64,000 nt of DNA, from assembly GCA_037903475.1 (NCBI GenBank), contig JBAJFG010000036.1, positions 496,001 through 560,000 of the forward strand. Reading direction: 5' to 3'. The notes under the pieces were generated by a model, which saw nothing but the letters and a program-made list of their open reading frames with translations, had not been told where the DNA came from and made no database searches. The stretch comes from Ancylostoma caninum (lineage: Eukaryota > Nematoda > Chromadorea > Rhabditida > Ancylostomatidae). Shown in pieces: positions 1 to 12,128 of the stretch. The translations under genes were made by a program, and so were the position numbers. Numbering within the stretch: the first letter of the stretch is position 1; each line of letters opens with the position of its first letter.

Positions 1-1823
1 CGTAGCAGTCGATACATATCATTTCTATCGTCGCCATGTATTATATCGTCGGTTCATTTTGATTGATTACGAACTGGCGGAATCTGAGGATACTCTTAGT
101 GATGTAGTCGTGCGTCTAAATTATGAACGATAGGGCGAATCGCATTGCTGGCTGGGCTCAGACACACGCGCTTACGGCATCGCGGCAGCCGCATTTCCTT
201 CTCATTGAGAATGCACAAGCCGCTTTGACAGGTCTTCAGGAAAACTCTTTTTTTGCTGAGCTGAGATACTTGAAATAGTGTGGAGTAGACGGTTCTCGAG
301 AGTCGTTACCACCAACCGGGATGGTGGCGAGCGCGTTCATATCTATTGTCATGTACTCAAGTCTGACGTTGATCAGGAGACTGAACTGCGCTAGACGCTC
401 GTTCATTGCCCTAGTCTGCCTGTCTATTTAAGTCATGTGAGAGGGAATTCTGTAGGGCACCTGGGTTTTTGTTCTCTGCAATGTGTCAGAAAAAGCTTGT
501 AATCGGTGCGCTTGAGGACAGGACCGGCGGCCCACACCGGAATACCATATGTGATGGGTCATGCGGGCGCGACCAAGGTGATGCGCCACTGCGCCATGCG
601 TTGCTGGCCCAGTTATGTTCGAATCCCGCTACCTGTAGGTAACACCCATTCTTCCATCGATTTCTCACTAAGAGTTCTCGAAAAATTCCGGACAGGACTT
701 TCCCGCCAACACTATACTTTCATCTAGCTATTATGTTTATCTGATTACGAATCTCAAATAAAAACCAACCCAGCAGAAGCGTATTAATCCTCCAATCCTC
801 GGGATCATGTGCTGAGACAAACAAGCAAAAGGTGAACTACATTATTACCTTCCTCATATTCTAAGATTTTCTCTTTCCTCGTGTTGAAGAAGCAGGAGTG
901 GCGTCATTCCCGCAGTATGCCCGCACGAGCCAAGGTATACCGGCAAATCTTCATGAGTGAACAAAAAAATAAAAGTAAGGAAAATAAATAGCCTTAGTGC
1001 ATTGTTCGTATGTCTAAGGGCTCGTTACTGGCAGCTCTCTTCCAAGTACGTATATCTGACAACGCCCTTCATTTGGTAGCGGTGACCGTGACCGATTCAT
1101 TGCAAGTCGATAACACGGAGTAGTTCATGCCTTTCCAACTGTTGTAGTACTCTGAATAATGGCCGCATGCTTGAGTACATAAGAAGCATGAATTGGTTGC
1201 TTTAGGAGCAAATGGAATGAATACTGCAGCAATAATAATGAATAGCAAATGGAAAACACAAGATGAAAAGATCAGTCCGGTAAAAAGGGTGCATTACCGT
1301 AGTTTTTAGGCGTAGAATCGGATGCGAGAGTGTGCGCTCACACTAGAAACACGGAACGTGGCGACGAAATACGAAAATTGGGTATTTCGGCTGCATTCAG
1401 TTGTGCGTAAACGATTTGGAACACTAAGGCTGTTATTAATTACGCATTTTCACATTTTCGTGGACTTATTCACATTATCACTCGAATAACTGAAGGCGTT
1501 ACAATGTTTCCGCTGGTTCACCCGGCGACAGCTCCAAAAGGTTTTTTAATAAGACTTCGTAAACGTTCCCTGCTCACATCGACAGTGCTGAGAGGTCTTT
1601 CTTCTCTTGTGTTTGGTATGATACACGACGCTATAATTATTATTCCAAGCCACTGAGAAAAAAAACTTGACTTGAAAGTCCTGGTTTTGGTTTTTTTTTG
1701 TACCGAGCATAGCGTGAAGGGCCATGGATTGGATACGGCGTCAAATTTCAGAAATTGAATTGAATTTTTTTAGTAGCGAATGCAAGGTAATGAGTGTCAG
1801 CATAGATTTGAATAAACAGTGTA
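1..1823. other. Gene-free stretch with two dispersed repeat fragments
   Basis: No spliced gene model could be built here. About 131-240 matches 30356-30466 in the same orientation (shared words around CTCAGACRCACGCG and GGTCTTCA), so both are copies of one dispersed repeat. About 675-715 matches 15285-15325 (a block containing CGGACARGACTTCCCG). The short open frames near 490-730 lie on both strands over the same bases and resemble nothing I recognise. Confidence 0.5.
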
Positions 1824-1966
1824 CAGTCTTTCTCAAAAATCCTTGCTTCACGCTGAACCGCCCGTCAGCTTAACCACGTCACACAAGGTATGATAATGCA
1901 TGGGTGATGCGGCTCGGCTCACCATAGGGCGGTGAAGTAGGAGGCAAGTATTTTTGAGAAGAACTG
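1824..1966. mobile_element. TA-flanked MITE, family 1 copy a
   Basis: A 143-base element bounded by TA on both sides, with near-perfect terminal inverted repeats. The left end begins CAGTCTTTCTCAAAAATCC and the right end is its reverse complement with a few changes. It has no coding capacity. The TA flanks and CAGT start point to mobilisation by a Tc1/mariner-type transposase. A second copy lies about 290 bases downstream. Confidence 0.85.
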
Positions 1967-2255
1967 TAGATACCAATGGCAACAAATGAAGGAGCCTATA
2001 ATATAAATATAATGAACACTTATTGCTTAGAAATAAGTTTTCAAATATGAGCTGTTAATTACAAACTTATGTATCATACGAATTTGATCACAATTTCCTA
2101 TGATACCTAGAAAGGAAATTTAGACCTATGAATACCTAGGAAGGTTTCTCGCACTGTTTGTGTTAGGACTGAACACTAAATTAGAGCAAGCCTTCGCCGT
2201 ATGAACAAAGAGATCACTTCCCACGAGAGCATTTTTCATACACTCACATCCCATA

Positions 2256-2399
2256 CAGTCTTTCTCAAAAATTCTTGCCTCACGCTGAACCGCCCGTCAG
2301 CTTAGCCACCTCACACCACGTATGATAATACATAGGTGATGCGGCGCGACTTAGCAGATGGGCGGTGAAGTGTGAGGCAAGCACTTTTGAGAACGACTG
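2256..2399. mobile_element. TA-flanked MITE, family 1 copy b
   Basis: Second 144-base copy of the family at 1824-1966, in the same orientation, again flanked by TA. The two copies share ends and the central GATGCGGC segment but differ by scattered substitutions, so they are independent or old insertions rather than a recent tandem duplication. Confidence 0.85.
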
Positions 2400-2401
2400 T
2401 A

Positions 2402-3325
2402 TGTGCTATAGTCATCTAGCACATACGAGATTGGGGCTGTGCGGGGGCGCTTCACTTGGAATTGGGGATCACCAGTAGTGTATAACGGACCGGGTTTGTG
2501 TGTCGGTCTTCTATGCTTTTGTTGGAGAACGTCTGTCTGAGTCGACAAATCAGTCAATTCGTTTTTCGCTTATTCCATGCGGGATTATTCTAACGAACTT
2601 TGCTGAATGTGCACAGTTTTGAGTTCGTAAAAACCGCTTTCTTATCCGCTCCTGTCATTTCTACAGGTTGCTCTTGGTGAGACACTTCAAAACTGTAAAA
2701 AAAGTCACCTAGCTACCAAAGATGGCCTTATTAGCCGAAAATAATAAAAAAGCATCCTATTTCGACATCAAAAACTGCACTGGCGCACGATCCTGCGTGT
2801 CAGTGCGTAGCAGGCGCCTGGTTGGTTGCTATCAGTGCAGCTACACACGACACACATTCGATTTCACGCCTAAAGACTACACTAATGCATCTTGCTTACC
2901 GGACTGAACTTTTCATCTTGTGTGGAAAACAGCATGGTCGCATCGCCAACAGGGATGTGCGTAATCACGATTTACGAATTACGTTTTACGGCCATTTTTG
3001 GCGATTTTTTACGATTTGCGACTAAGAAAAATCGCCCATATTTCGTAAAAAACGTAGCGTTACGAATCTCGTGGTAGCGTTTGTGCTGAGGGGTAAATGT
3101 GCATGATTTCTCTGTGTTTGCATTTTGCAGTAATGCTAAATAGTGAAATATTTGTTTTGCTTGTAGTTTCTATTATTCGAAGAAGGCAGCATATAGCAAT
3201 TTCATTATCGCATCCGTAGAGAAGATCTGTTGGAAGAGTGGAGCTCAAAGGTCTGAATGAAGTGCGTCAAGAACACCGCATTTTCATCTCTGTTTTCCTG
3301 TTTCCGTAGGTGGTATAGTTCTAAA
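2402..3325. other. Gene-free stretch
   Basis: Contains only short open frames without recognisable motifs. About 2960-3060 is a low-complexity run rich in TACG, TTTACG and ATTACG words. I see no exon structure or RNA gene. Confidence 0.4.
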
Positions 3326-3495
3326 CGAATATTCGTATTCGAATAAATATTCGAAAAATTCGAATATTCGAATATTCGAATAGTCGAATATTCGAGGATC
3401 CCCCAATATTCGAACATATTCGAATTCGAATATTCGACAGGTCGCACTATTCGAATATATTCGAATATTCGAAGCCCATATTCGATATTCGATCG
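3326..3495. repeat. TTCGAA palindrome block 1
   Basis: Dense run of overlapping TTCGAATATTCGAA-type units, each self-complementary, with short interruptions. Its open frames on the minus strand only translate the repeat into Ile/Arg/Ser/Asn/Glu low-complexity sequence and are not genes. Similar blocks occur at five other places in the window. Confidence 0.9.
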
Positions 3496-3659
3496 CCATT
3501 CAAAGCAAAAAAACTAGCGCGTATCCTTTAGCGGTACTAGGGATGTAACCGGACAGCGTTAGCAACACAACTTTCGCGTAAAATAAAGCAGATTATACGC
3601 ATCATCACCACGATTACGAAATATCTGCAGATCTGCAGTAAGGCACCAGGAGAACAATA

Positions 3660-5227
3660 CAGTGCGTATCATAAATATACGGGCACCCCAAAAATGACGA
3701 TATCTGCTCCCGCGGACATCCCTGACAAAAACCGTTGTTACCATCTAATTCAGCGTGTCCGAAAACCCTATTCCATTGTATTTCAGTTTGAAAAGTGGAA
3801 GAAATTGGGGCACTACGACGCCCTTAATTGTTTAGTCTCATCTTGCAGTGTATCATGATTAAAAGGGCACCTTCAGTAAAGAATTAATAAAAAAAATTCA
3901 TTCATCCCAGAATTTCTGTCTCAAATTTGCAAGAAGTACTAGCAAGCGTTTGTCAATTAAACTTGTAATCCCATGATGATCGGAGTGTTCTGACGCGGAG
4001 TAGGCGCAGATAAGGACATTTACTATGCGGGCCTCTGTAGTCGCTGGATTGCCGGGCAAGTTCGTTGAAATTCGAGTACTATCGACGCTGTCGTGCAAGA
4101 TCCTGATTTCTATGGTTCGAATATGAGATCTACCAAGCGAGAGAAGTCATAACGGTCACGTTTATTTCGTGAAACCATGGTTTCCTCAGACGACCCATGT
4201 GGATGGCTGCATTGTTCTGCTGAAAAATGAGTGAGAATTCGTTACTTTGGTCCAGGAAAGAGAAGTACTGGACGTCGGTCACCTCCTTGTAGTCGGATGA
4301 CTTCATTCAAGCAAGAGTGAAGGCAACGCCGAGCACTTGTCCTTGACAGAATCCGCCCAACACTGTGACTGCCAGCTCCGAAGTTCCTTTTGCTGGCGAG
4401 CTGCGGAGATCCTTCCAGTACTTGGCGTTTCCGTCTGTTCCGTTCAAGATGAACTTAATAACGTCAGAGGACATCACATGACCACGTTTTCAAGTCTTTA
4501 GGTACCTCAGAAGACTTATGCGTACCTCTGACCTACCTGCTGCCCTGTTCACTCTGACAAACTGCAGCTGTACAAGATTATGAGACCAAGTGAGCCTAAA
4601 AGCAAGTCGAAAACGACAACGAACGATGTTGCTGTTACGTGTGGTCGTCATCTATACCGTTATTTCAGAGATAGGAGACGATAATTGTCTCGAATTCCGT
4701 CGATAAATACCTCGGCCTTCAGGACCATCCGTCTTTCTTGACGCTCTTCTAGCGGTAACTATTCCCACATCTTGCCGGTTCCCTTACTTTGACTGTAAGA
4801 GTATGGACTTCGCACGAGGGTGTCGATGATGCTCGAATTCCAGCGAACTTGTCGGGCGATCTTACGACTACAGAGGCTCGCTCAGCAAAGTCTTTATCTG
4901 CGCCTGTTCCGCGTTAGAACAATCCAATCCTCGTGGGATTGCAAGCCTAATTGACAAAAACTTGTTAGTACTTATTGCAAATTTGAGACAGAAATTCCAG
5001 GATGAATAGATGTTTTTATTAATTTTTTACTGAAGGTACTGCAGGGTGAGACCATATAATAAAGGACGCCATGGTGCCCCTAATTTTTCCACTTTTCAAA
5101 CTGAGATGCAATAGAATAGGGTTTTCGGACACGCTGAATTAGATGGTAGCAACGATTTTTGTCAGGGATGTCCGCGGGAGCAGATATCGTCATTTTTGGG
5201 GTGCTCGTATATTTATGACACGCACTG
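3660..5227 (-). mobile_element. Tc3-like DNA transposon, degenerate, with long inverted repeats
   Basis: A 1568-base element flanked by TA, starting CAGTGCGTATCATAAATATA with a matching inverted right end. The inverted repeats run about 440 bases (roughly 3660-4105 and 4795-5227), the size class of Tc3 rather than of short-repeat Tc1. The middle carries a minus-strand transposase relic. Family placement rests on the CAGT ends, TA target, long repeats and transposase motifs. Confidence 0.88.
4125..4500 (-). pseudogene. Tc1/Tc3-type transposase relic
   Basis: Minus-strand reading frames give an ordered series of Tc1-family landmarks: an SD..KF segment, NGTDGNAKYWKDL (family form LDGPDG..YYW.DLR), FQQNNAAIHM (family form FQQDNA.IH, with the catalytic Asp changed to Asn) and a following basic strand. 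Stops and frame changes interrupt it, and the downstream SPDLNPIE segment is lost. It is therefore a dead copy of the DDE transposase of the surrounding element. Confidence 0.85.
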
Positions 5228-5585
5228 TATGCTTTCAGAGCATCGTAGCGTGTATGGTTGGTCTAAATTTTCCTCGTGCTACTTTTATAGTATTTGCTCA
5301 TTGTACCTTCTCTTCGCAACTACTTCCGTGCGTCCCGTACTCCGTTCTCTTTTCCCCTTTGATATCTCTGCAAATGTCCACACTTAAGAGAGAGACCATA
5401 ACTCCAACCACGTTTTGCGTGATTTTACCTTATAGCGCGGTTTATGCTGGTCACATCTCAGAAGTATGTGTACTGGTTTACTGTCGAAGCTTTACGATGA
5501 AGAATGAACTGATCACTTGAGACAAGCTTCTTTGATGTCAGGCGATATTTGCAGAGATTTCTTTAGCAAGTGCCTGCAAATGCTC

Positions 5586-5756
5586 GAATATCAAGGGTTT
5601 CGAATATTCGAATATTCGAATTTTCGAATATTCGAAACCCTTGATATTCGAATATTCGATTTCGAATACTTCTGACATTGGACGTTCGAATAATATTCAT
5701 TCGTTCGAATGGTTTCTGAAGAGTCGAATATTCGATATTCGAATATTCGAAGCTCC
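5586..5756. repeat. TTCGAA palindrome block 2
   Basis: Palindromic TTCGAATATTCGAA units; part of the block is itself arranged as an inverted repeat around 5603-5660 (AAGGGTTTCGAAT against its complement). Lies about 360 bases downstream of the Tc3-like element. Confidence 0.85.
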
Positions 5757-5830
5757 TCTTCGAATGTGTTAACTATAGTAGGTGGGACAAGCTATCCAGT
5801 GGATAGTATCCACCCAGTACACTTGCAACC

Positions 5831-6020
5831 GAATCGAATAATTATTCGGTCATTCGAATAAATCATTCGAATCGAATCATTCGAAAATTCGATTATCCGA
5901 AATTTTCCTTTTTCGAATATATTCGATATTTGAATATTCGAAAAAGTCAATTTTCGAATATATTCGATTATTCGAATATTCGATGTCCCCATTATTCGAA
6001 TGTGTCACCCGAATATTCGA
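5831..6020. repeat. TTCGAA palindrome block 3
   Basis: Same family as the blocks at 3326 and 5586, more diverged, with ATTCGATT and TCGAATATATTCGA variants. Open frames inside it are translations of the repeat. Confidence 0.85.
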
Positions 6021-7450
6021 TATCCTAAGCACATGAATCACACCAAATACTTCAGATATGTTGGATTTGTTTAGTAACATATGTATATATATTTTTTGAA
6101 CCAAATGAAGGCGCTATATATGAATATACAGAAGTGGTCCCATGTCGATTTTTTTCTGAAGCTAACAGCGCGCACGTGTTTGAGTCATCCGATGCCCTTA
6201 TCCAAAGGCGCTTTTCCTCTTCCACAATTCTGTCATCATGAGATTTCCCAAAAACGTTGGTTCACCTAATATCTACGCTTGGGAAGAAAATGCCAAGCTG
6301 AGAAAAAATGTCATTTTCTCCTTACGTTCGATAGGGACTAAAAAGCATCCAATGCCGGGGAAACCCCTAAGCTCGGTAGAATATAAACGTGGAGGAGCAT
6401 CATCAACTGAGCTCGTGAAGTGTAGCTTTGATGATGTTGACAAAATAGGGTCAGACGTTCTCAGTCGTTATCAGGACTTTCAAACCGATTGGATTTTTCA
6501 GGGGATTATTCAGCTGAATTACTCGTTTTTTTAGCACGTTCGGGAGGCGCGATGTCTATCTAGATCATGCAAGTTCTCTCAAGCAATTCTCACGCCTTCA
6601 CGGAATAAATTTGGCTAATCGTAATGCTTGGCGTCTCCCAGACAAAATATGATTTTTTGAAGCATGGGACACTGATAATCGTTTCAAGCACAACTTGTCT
6701 TCCTTACATAGCACAAGTAATCTGAGGGGTTTTAGTGGTCTTTCGATCTTGGACTGAATGCTGGGACAGTTAGGCGTCAATACTGATGTTTTTCATAGAC
6801 GCAATACTTCATATCGTAGTCTTCAAACTTAAGCAAATTGTCTGTTTGGAAAGGATCCGTTATAACCCTTTTAGAGCAAGGATAGCGCTTTTGAATCGTG
6901 TACGACTCAAAAAGGTAACAAAGACAGTGAGCTGGGTTTTTCGTAGACACAGCAAGTATGTGTAGCGGCCACGTCGCCCTCGCTGGAATCACCGTGGCAA
7001 AGCAGGGTTTTATTGATATTTTTTAAATCATATTTGATGTTAAATGTGTACCAAGAAAACCTAACAGTTTGGTGTCGCGGCGAGCATCCCAGCGCGAGCG
7101 TATTTCGCGGTGAGCCGCGCTCTTCCGGATTCCGCGAAAAAAAAACCGACGCTATCGGCGCACACTGTAGGTGGAGAAAACTGCAACTGAAAAAAAAAAC
7201 GCGCTCTATGCCTTGTTGTCGCCTTGTTGATGCTATATTTTTTCTTTTGTCCTACTTCTGATTCACTTTTCCATTAGGTTTGCGTGGATTAGTTGAAGTC
7301 ACTTGAAATTTTGTTTCTTAATCTAATTTGATGGGATTGTTCAAAGGTTTTTTGCTGGTTTTTTACAACAGTGAATTTGAAGGGGACGCAAAATGTGTTC
7401 TAGATTGCTAGAGTTCTAAGTCTATCAAAGTTCCAATCTAGAACTTCCAT
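6021..7450. other. Stretch without a supported gene; one 98-codon open frame
   Basis: A plus-strand frame at 6238-6534 encodes 98 residues (starting MRFPKNVGS) with a mixed composition that is not obviously repeat-derived and could be an exon. I do not recognise it, and no neighbouring exon in a compatible phase was found. The remainder shows nothing I can annotate. Confidence 0.3.
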
Positions 7451-7640
7451 CCGAATAATTTATTCGAATAAATTATTCGAATATTTATTCGAACTTCGAA
7501 TATTCGAAAAAACCAATTTTCGAACATATTCGAAAATTCGAACATTCGAGATTCCGGTTTTTCGAATATAAAAAATTCGAACATTCGAGATCCTGGTTTT
7601 TCGAATATATTCGATTGTTCGAATATTCGAAATTTTTCCG
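7451..7640. repeat. TTCGAA palindrome block 4
   Basis: TTCGAA-rich tract with a longer internal period: segments reading CATTCGAGATYCYGGTTTTTCGAATATA recur twice in tandem near 7540-7610. This shows that at least this block grew by local duplication. Confidence 0.85.
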
Positions 7641-9147
7641 AAAATGTGCAAGTATACCACCCAGCCTATTTTCTCCGGCAAAATCAAGTTTTGCCTTGTT
7701 TTTCTAACTTCAACTGCGGTGTGCGAAAAGGTTTTCGAGCTCCCACGAACCAATTAGTTCTCACCATAAACAATTTGATAAAGCACAGGAAATAGTTCTT
7801 TTCAGAGATGCAACACGCATTCTACTTTATGGATATTATATGGTACTGGATGCGCAAAGCAGAGCAGTGACTTGCTGGACTGTGACTGGATACGGAGTCA
7901 GCGCTTTATCCTTCCAAACCCCTTTGGTACCAATTCAGCTACCCCACGGGGTGAATGGCTTGGTTCGCACGGAAACACAGAGAACCATCGACCACGTTTA
8001 CGTTTACTTCAGAAACACCGACCAGGGTGAAGAGAATTTTCTCCAATGCAGCGATAAATAATACTCTAGAGCTGGATAGCTCGCTCAAAATATCGAGGAA
8101 AGAGTTGTCTATTCATCACAGTGTTATCACTCTAGTGATAAGATGACAAAGTTCAGTGATCAATTCTGCAGTAGATATGGTCCATTAGCTCACAGATGGC
8201 ACCTGATCTGACATTGTCTGCAATTACGACTTTGCCTGCAGAATGCGTCTGGAAGGATATTTTAGCGGATGGCAGTGGGGAAACATAAGAATGGAAGGAA
8301 GCACACCATATGGATATCAAAAAAGTGCAAAAAATAGATCGGTTAGCCTAAAAATGGTGAAGTCGTAGTTGCGGACAAAGTCAGATCGGGCGCCCTCTGC
8401 GAGCTAATAAACTGTACATACAGTAGCGAGCAAAAAGATTGCCACTTTTGTTTTTTGTCTATAACTACTTTCAAAGCAGGGCGTGGAGGTCCAAATTTTT
8501 GTGGGAGTTGCAAATACTCATAGGAGATAAAAACAAGTTAAAACCGCCCACGGACCATTTATTTTTTAAGGAAATCTTTTCTCGCAGAAGTCGAAATCTG
8601 TGATTTGACAACATCCGCAATGTCCAACAAAATAAGGTCTATCGTTGGTATCTGAAAACGTATTGGTTCCTTGCTGCAGAATCAACCCTCATACGCTAGA
8701 GAACATCCGTGTTTTGACCACTGGTTGAATTCGGCGAAGACTTTGAGGTGGATTCAGCAGTGATCCTCTGTGGATGTTTCTGTCAGCCCGGCTCCTTCTT
8801 TCAGCTCTGATTGGAAGGGATAGGTGCTGCCAACGTTCCTATAGGTTTAGTCACAGGTGTTCGGCTTTGATGCAGTTGATTGCTCCCTCTGAATTCCGAA
8901 ATACTCCGGCTGGTTTCAGTGCGGCCAGTTGTGTACATCAAGGGAAATAAAGTTTGGAAATTTTTCTGTCTGGGAGAAGGACACCGGAGAGATCCCATAA
9001 GTGGTGAGCATGCTACAGGCTCCCTGGAATATTGTCACATACCTGAGGCTTTTCCCAACATTGAGCGCCGATGCAGCTCTTTTGCTATCAAGTGACGCCT
9101 TAAGGTCGATACGTGGGGAGTTGTTCAATCGCTTAGTGTTAGCTGTT
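7641..9147. other. Stretch without a supported gene
   Basis: Several overlapping short open frames (for example 7840-8061, plus strand, 73 codons) lie on both strands with no recognised motif and no consistent splice chain. I see no RNA gene and no repeat with clear ends. Confidence 0.35.
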
Positions 9148-9149
9148 TA

Positions 9150-9449
9150 CTCAGAAACTTCTGAGCGTCGGTGCCGACCCAAACGGGCACATGTGCCTTT
9201 ATCGGCGCCAGTAGTGGAATACTCGTGGCGACAGTAAAAATCCTGAAACGGCGCCACTTCGCGTTGCGAAAAGAGCGCGAAATAAATCATGTGTGGAGTT
9301 TTCGTGCGCTGTGCGGTCACCGATGTGTCGCCATTCGTGTCGTCAGTGGATAATGGTGCCAGCCCGGGATCTTTACCGTCGCCGCGGTCAGTTTCATCAC
9401 TGGCACCGGTGCCCATTTGGGTGTGCACCGGTGCCCCAAAGTTCCTGAG
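9150..9449. mobile_element. TA-flanked inverted-repeat element (MITE)
   Basis: A 300-base segment bounded by TA, with imperfect inverted ends: the left starts CTCAGAAACTT and continues to CCCAAACGGGCAC; the right is the complement of CTCAGGAACTT..CCCAAATGGGCA. It is GC-richer than its surroundings. Open frames of 81-114 codons cross it on both strands and are best explained as chance frames in GC-rich repeat. Confidence 0.65.
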
Positions 9450-9451
9450 TA

Positions 9452-10863
9452 CAAACAAAAAGGCATGCCTTAAGAGAAACAATATGAACACAAACCTCCA
9501 ACTGCTCGTGCGTCATAGTCCAACAATGGGATAATCATAAATCAACTGGATTGTACCAAATATGCATCAAAAGTAAGTTTATTTCTTGTATGTTTACAGG
9601 AAGAATGATTAAATTGCTACCTTGGCACTTGTTTCATTTGAAAATTGTATCTTCTTCTCTATTCAAAAATAATACATTTGTGACCACACCAATGCTCAAA
9701 CCTCACCCGCATGAGGCGACAACCACCTTCATACGCAGCATCCTAATGGTTTGGACTCGCTCACACGCGTCATACCACCTGTGCCGTGGCACTCTGTCTG
9801 CGAGTCCACACATTTCTTCGACAACACCGTTCTCATTCTCGATCAGTTCTGTGGTGTGGCACGTTTTAGCAGTTTTGAAACACTGAAGTATTTGCTGTCT
9901 CGTTTCGGGCGAAATCAGTGTTATGTCATTAAAGAAAGTCTCAATTGGTTTTTAGCGTTTTAGAAGTCTTATTTTCGTCACAGATCTGATATGTTTTTGC
10001 GGTCTTTTTCTTTTTAGAAAAATTGCCTGTATATGTCGAGTTTACGGCTCAATTCTCATGATGCCATGACGTCATTCTGTTCAGAAAAGCTCTTCATCGG
10101 AACGCGTGAACAACTATTGATAACTTTCGGCTGCGGACACATGCACGTCTTCCAACAGGCTATCACCGCAACTACCACTTATCTTGTATCTTCTTACCGT
10201 TCTGCCTTCTCAAATTTCTTTGACAAGTTTGCTGTCCCTGCAGAAATCATGGAGCTGATGTTCCAAGTCGATGGAGTGCGAGCTGCGACCGACTCGAGCC
10301 CTATAGCTCCAAATTCCTACAACGAACTGATCGCAGTCCGACTCTATTCAGTTGGCGCGAATGACCTGTCCGAAGTTTTAATTCATTTTTGTTTTCGTAA
10401 TAACTTTATCCAGCTTATTTGGTGGAATATATATATATATATATAACAGTCATCGTTGCTAGGGCCATACGCCATGGGCCATTTTTGGGGCTTTGCGTCG
10501 ATTCTCTTTTAGTAACAGGTTTGAGAAGTCAAAGAACATAGCAACTTTGGTGGGACCACTGGATTTGTATAGAGTAGACTGTTAAATAACTGTTTATTTG
10601 CACACAGTTAAATCCGCCTCAGTTCACGCCACGAAGGGTTCCTTGATTTGGATACAGTCCAGAATATAGTAGATGCCTGTTCATGTCCTTGTCAGTTCAC
10701 GCCTCGAAGGGTTCCCTGACTCAGACCACGGCAATTGGCGACGTGGACGATAGTGACGACAAGTCGAATCTAGACCTGAGCATCCAGGGCCTTTTATGCG
10801 AAAGATGTGGGCGTGGTTGCCCTAGATGCTCATATCTGTACAACAGGTACCTACTTCAAAGTA
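9452..10863. other. Stretch with unassigned open frames
   Basis: Apart from the 137-codon frame described separately, this holds a 111-codon plus-strand frame at 9551-9886 and a partly overlapping one at 9751-9963. The minus-strand reading of 9690-9890 is equally open. I cannot choose among them. An AT dinucleotide run sits at 10429-10443. Confidence 0.3.
10033..10446 (+). CDS. Unrecognised 137-codon open frame, possible exon
   Basis: Opens with ATG at 10033, shortly after a TTTTTAG acceptor-like site, and runs to a TAA inside the AT repeat at 10429-10446. The last 15 residues come from the microsatellite and AT-rich sequence before it, so a true coding part would have to end earlier by splicing. 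The upstream 110 residues are of balanced composition (segments such as FQQAITATTTYLVSSYRSAF) and no competing long frame exists. No domain recognised; could be an exon of an unfinished gene or a remnant of a repeat-encoded protein. Confidence 0.25.
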   Translation: MSSLRLNSHDAMTSFCSEKLFIGTREQLLITFGCGHMHVFQQAITATTTYLVSSYRSAFSNFFDKFAVPAEIMELMFQVDGVRAATDSSPIAPNSYNELIAVRLYSVGANDLSEVLIHFCFRNNFIQLIWWNIYIYI

Positions 10864-12126
10864 TTAGGTGCATGCAAAGGTTCCGGGGCAGTTGGTGGTA
10901 GTTCATCGTTTAAAGTCGTTTTGCCTCTTGCGGTTGCGATATCCTGCAAAGGTTTTCACGGATTGGTAGCCTGAAACATTCGCTACCCATACCACTTTTG
11001 GCTCGGGTCGACTTCACAGCGTTGCTGTGTTTTAGGTATAAAACCAATGCTATGTGACGTAAGCTAATTCGTGGAATTTTGCTTTATGAATTCAAATTCG
11101 GATGATCAGCAAAGAAGGGGACCCGTAGCATCAAGATTCGTTTGCGTAGGATATCTTCTTCAAAATATCAGAGGCTGGTAGGTTCTTATCTATTCTAGGC
11201 GGAGCTGAGAGCTTGGAAATAGCTGCACAAGCGAGTCAGCAATTAGACCTTCTCAGAGGCATCCTGAAAGAGCAGGTTGTATCGGACCTAGTGCAAAAGT
11301 GGAAGGACTATACGTGGAAATTAGCCAACCATTTCCCGTTACTTGAGGAAAATTGTTAAGAAGGGGAAGAATAGAAGATGGATTTTGCGTGAGTTGCGCA
11401 AGGGAACACCAATGTCCACGCTGGCAGGTCTGCAAATATTCGATCTAGGGGGAACCTAACAGCACCTTTCTTAGGAGGATCGTTATTCTTGGCGGGTCAT
11501 GTACCACAGAAATAATGGATTATCCAAGAATCTAGGTTTCAGCAACCCCCTTAAAAATAGCCAAACCACCCCTACAGTGTCAAGAAATTCGTTCGAACTA
11601 CCATAGGCAGCAACTTGAGTCAACCGCGATGATTCTTTTCCAAACTTATGCATAGTGATCTCCGAGTGGTGCGCTCTCTCATTTAAAATAATCATGGTAG
11701 AATTCTCAAATAGAAGGCCAACACAGGCGAACGTACGTCATCCGCTGCTGCTGGGGGATAACGCATACTGGCATGTTACAATGTTGGCCGTGCAAAAATT
11801 GACTACTCGGGCCTGAAAATTCTAACTCGCCCCGTATACTCTCTGGACCACTCTCCAACAGAATTTCCTTCTATCAAGCTCCTATGTATTTACATCCGCT
11901 GTAAAACTTTTAATGAAGAGACCCTACTCAAAAACGACGTGTGCCGCTCTTTCAAGTATTAACCTGTAAAGTTTTGCGGTTCTGGAAAAATTTTCCCTAT
12001 GCTATAATTTATACATTACGCAGATGAAAACGCTTTTTGATTTGAACAAAAATGTTGACATTGAGCCGAGTTATAACGTTTTAAAAAATTAGGTACAACT
12101 GCCCCGGAACTTTTGCACACACCTAA
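10864..12126 (+). mobile_element. Mariner-family transposon, decayed
   Basis: A 1263-base element with TA on each side and about 30-base inverted ends (left TTAGGTGCATGCAAAGGTTC, right its complement with four differences). Length and ends fit mariner. Near the 3' part the plus strand shows PLLLGDNAYWHVTM followed, after a frame change, by YSLDHSPTEF and KTFNEE. These correspond to the mariner LLLHDNARPHVA, YSPDLSPTDF and K.F segments, with the second catalytic Asp in GDNA retained. Multiple stops and frameshifts rule out activity. Confidence 0.88.
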
Positions 12127-12128
12127 TA

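Noticed and set aside
600..640. tRNA T-loop-like GTTCGAATCCCGC
   Set aside because: No box A at tRNA distance and the flanking bases do not form a T stem.
5143..5520. 125-codon plus-strand open frame
   Set aside because: Its first quarter is the right inverted repeat of the Tc3-like element (the same peptide is read from the left repeat at 3559-3744); the rest is chance frame.
3326..7640. TTCGAA blocks as a CRISPR array
   Set aside because: Repeats are contiguous palindromes without unique fixed-length spacers, there are no cas genes, and the genes are eukaryotic with introns.
9147..9534. Open frames of 81-114 codons on both strands
   Set aside because: They cross the ends of a GC-rich TA-flanked inverted-repeat element and overlap one another on opposite strands.
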